64,000 bases of DNA from Desulfosporosinus sp. HMP52 (GTDB taxonomy: Bacteria > Bacillota > Desulfitobacteriia > Desulfitobacteriales > Desulfitobacteriaceae). A model generated the notes under the pieces. That model ran no database searches, had not been told where the DNA came from, and saw only the letters and a list, made by a program, of their open reading frames with translations. Each line of letters begins with the position of its first letter. Position 1 is the first letter of the stretch. Positions 62,986-64,000 of the stretch are shown piece by piece. The position numbers were made by a program, and so were the translations under genes. The DNA lies in assembly GCF_000765145.1 (NCBI RefSeq), contig NZ_JMGA01000017.1, positions 26,543 to 90,542 on the forward strand. Direction: 5' to 3'.

Positions 62986-63843
62986 ATGGAAGACTCTATA
63001 TCAATGAATACCATCAATGAAAATGATCTTTTTGAGATTATCGGAAAAATCGCATCGTTATTTCACCAGGTCATACCGATTGAAAATACCATTATCGTCA
63101 CTGACCGAGAAAAATTCAGACATTATTTTATGGGCACCGAAGCCGTTATTAGCAAATCTGATTTAGTCGGTAGTCCTATTCCTACAAGCGGACATATACC
63201 CGTCTCACTATCAACAGGTGCTCATAAAGTTGGCATTGTGCCAAAAGAGCAGTATGGAGTAGCTTTTAAATCTTCAACTATGCCAATTAAAGATTGGTCA
63301 AATAGTATTATTGGAACTTTAACTCTTGCCCTTAGCTTGAAAGGCCAAACTGCACTGCAAGAGATAACTGAGAATATTTCATCTTCCGCTGAACAACTCT
63401 CAGCAACAACAGAAGATTTAGCATCCTCAGCTCTAGTCTTATCGGAAAATATTGCTGAGGTATTATCCCAAACTCAAGACATTTTAAAATTAATTGAGCA
63501 AACTAATAATATTTTAGATTTTGTTAAAAGTGTGGCTACAAATTCTAGATTATTAGGTTTAAATGCAGCTATAGAAGCTGCAAGAGCAGGCGATTTTGGA
63601 AGAGGTTTCGCTGTTGTGGCTGATGAGATTCGTAAAATGGCAGAAAATAGTGCAAAGTCGGTTAATGATTCTAAAACATTAATCTCGACTATCAATCACA
63701 AGGTTAATCATCTTATGAATAAGGTGGAGGAATTAACAAGCGTTGCACTCACCCAAGCCGCAGCTAATCAAGAAATGACTGCAACAATTCAAAGCTTCGC
63801 CGCTACGACTCAACATATGCGTAAAGTTTCGGAAATTATTTAA
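62986..63843 (+). CDS. Soluble methyl-accepting-chemotaxis-type signalling protein
   Basis: 285 residues from the ATG at 62986, eight bases after AAAGAGGCG; the frame is open from 62935. No membrane segment. Residues about 1-110 form an unknown sensor region (IPIENTIIVTDREKFRHYFMG, ISTGAHKVGIVPKEQYGVAF-like). The rest is the chemoreceptor hairpin with its conserved tip (LLGLNAAIEAARAGDFGRGFAVVADEIRKMAENSAKSV). The hairpin is short compared with full receptors. It would signal to CheA/CheW in the cytoplasm. A link to the fatty-acid genes is only positional. Confidence 0.88.
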   Translation: MEDSISMNTINENDLFEIIGKIASLFHQVIPIENTIIVTDREKFRHYFMGTEAVISKSDLVGSPIPTSGHIPVSLSTGAHKVGIVPKEQYGVAFKSSTMPIKDWSNSIIGTLTLALSLKGQTALQEITENISSSAEQLSATTEDLASSALVLSENIAEVLSQTQDILKLIEQTNNILDFVKSVATNSRLLGLNAAIEAARAGDFGRGFAVVADEIRKMAENSAKSVNDSKTLISTINHKVNHLMNKVEELTSVALTQAAANQEMTATIQSFAATTQHMRKVSEII

Positions 63844-63883
63844 AAGTCCTAATTATAAATTCTTAAGTACTTTAGTAATTTAA

Positions 63884-63945
63884 GTTCGCTCACTGTACCA
63901 GAAAAGACACCCACCAGGGTGTCTTTTCTGGTACAGTGAGCGAAC
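63884..63945. terminator. 29-bp perfect hairpin, bidirectional terminator type
   Basis: GTTCGCTCACTGTACCAGAA and the following GACACCC-containing bases pair without mismatch to the other arm across an ACCA loop. The inner part has A-runs before and T-runs after the GACACCC/GGGTGTC stem, typical for terminators; the outer arms extend it unusually far. It lies 41 bp after the chemoreceptor-like gene. Confidence 0.7.
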
Positions 63946-64000
63946 CTACAGACTTAAAATTTCTATTTAGATTTAGTTAGGCGTGGTAAATCCCAAAATT

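Overview
The window reads as a chromosome segment from an anaerobic, endospore-lineage Firmicute, most likely a sulfate- or metal-reducing Peptococcaceae (Desulfosporosinus/Desulfitobacterium type). That placement is inference. It rests on the AT-rich sequence, strong AGGAGG ribosome sites with frequent TTG/GTG starts, the cell-wall-binding repeat protein, sigma-54 control of catabolism, and oxygen-sensitive enzymes (4-hydroxybutyryl-CoA dehydratase family, many ferredoxin-type proteins). No rRNA, tRNA or CRISPR was seen.

Layout. 1-5.4 kb: 5'-partial window of a glutamate synthase gene with a possible two-hairpin leader, a structured repeat resembling a transposon-associated RNA, and a secreted CWB2 protein with a cysteine-hydrolase-like C-terminus. 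5.5-59 kb: a nearly uninterrupted minus-strand archive of acyl-CoA degradation genes in four paralogous sets. Set 1 (20.0-5.5 kb): sigma-54 activator, crotonase, AbfD-type dehydratase, 600-aa acyl-CoA dehydrogenase, 3-hydroxyacyl-CoA dehydrogenase (HBD), DUF362 protein, FadN-like fusion, thiolase, repeat block, acyl-CoA ligase. Set 2 (41.7-29.4 kb): activator, crotonase, AbfD, HBD, TetR regulator, FadN-like fusion, thiolase, a second block of the same repeats, CoA-transferase, alcohol dehydrogenase. Set 3 (51.6-42.1 kb): activator, CoA-transferase, split crotonase, long acyl-CoA dehydrogenase, HBD, short acyl-CoA dehydrogenase, thiolase. Set 4 (59.0-51.8 kb): long acyl-CoA dehydrogenase, metallo-beta-lactamase-fold protein, nitroreductase, HBD, thiolase, then a second DUF362 gene. 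Between sets 1 and 2 lie a seven-gene cluster (PHP-domain protein, two ferredoxin-type proteins, an unknown Cys-rich protein, a small helical protein, two MaoC-type hydratase subunits), a thiolase plus AbfD pair, and a fatty-acyl-CoA ligase. 59.4-64 kb: an ADP-forming succinate-CoA-ligase-type pair, divergent from an unrecognised membrane protein, then a soluble chemoreceptor-like protein.

How it works together. Ligases and CoA-transferases activate carboxylic acids. Acyl-CoA dehydrogenases, crotonases/MaoC/AbfD enzymes, HBDs and thiolases convert the CoA esters to acetyl-CoA, and the SucCD-type ligase could recover ATP from a CoA ester. No electron-transfer flavoprotein is in the window, so the electron acceptor of the dehydrogenases is encoded elsewhere. 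The strongest system-level signal is regulatory. At least eight transcription units have -24/-12 sigma-54 promoters (GG-N10-GC), and most also have an upstream 15-bp imperfect palindrome of the form GTAYRT-N3-RYRYAC. This is the expected target of the three near-identical PAS-AAA-Fis activators encoded here. The activator genes themselves have sigma-A-like TATAAT boxes. The other striking element is a six-copy family of roughly 216-266 bp palindrome-rich repeats, placed in two blocks directly after the stop codons of two paralogous thiolases.
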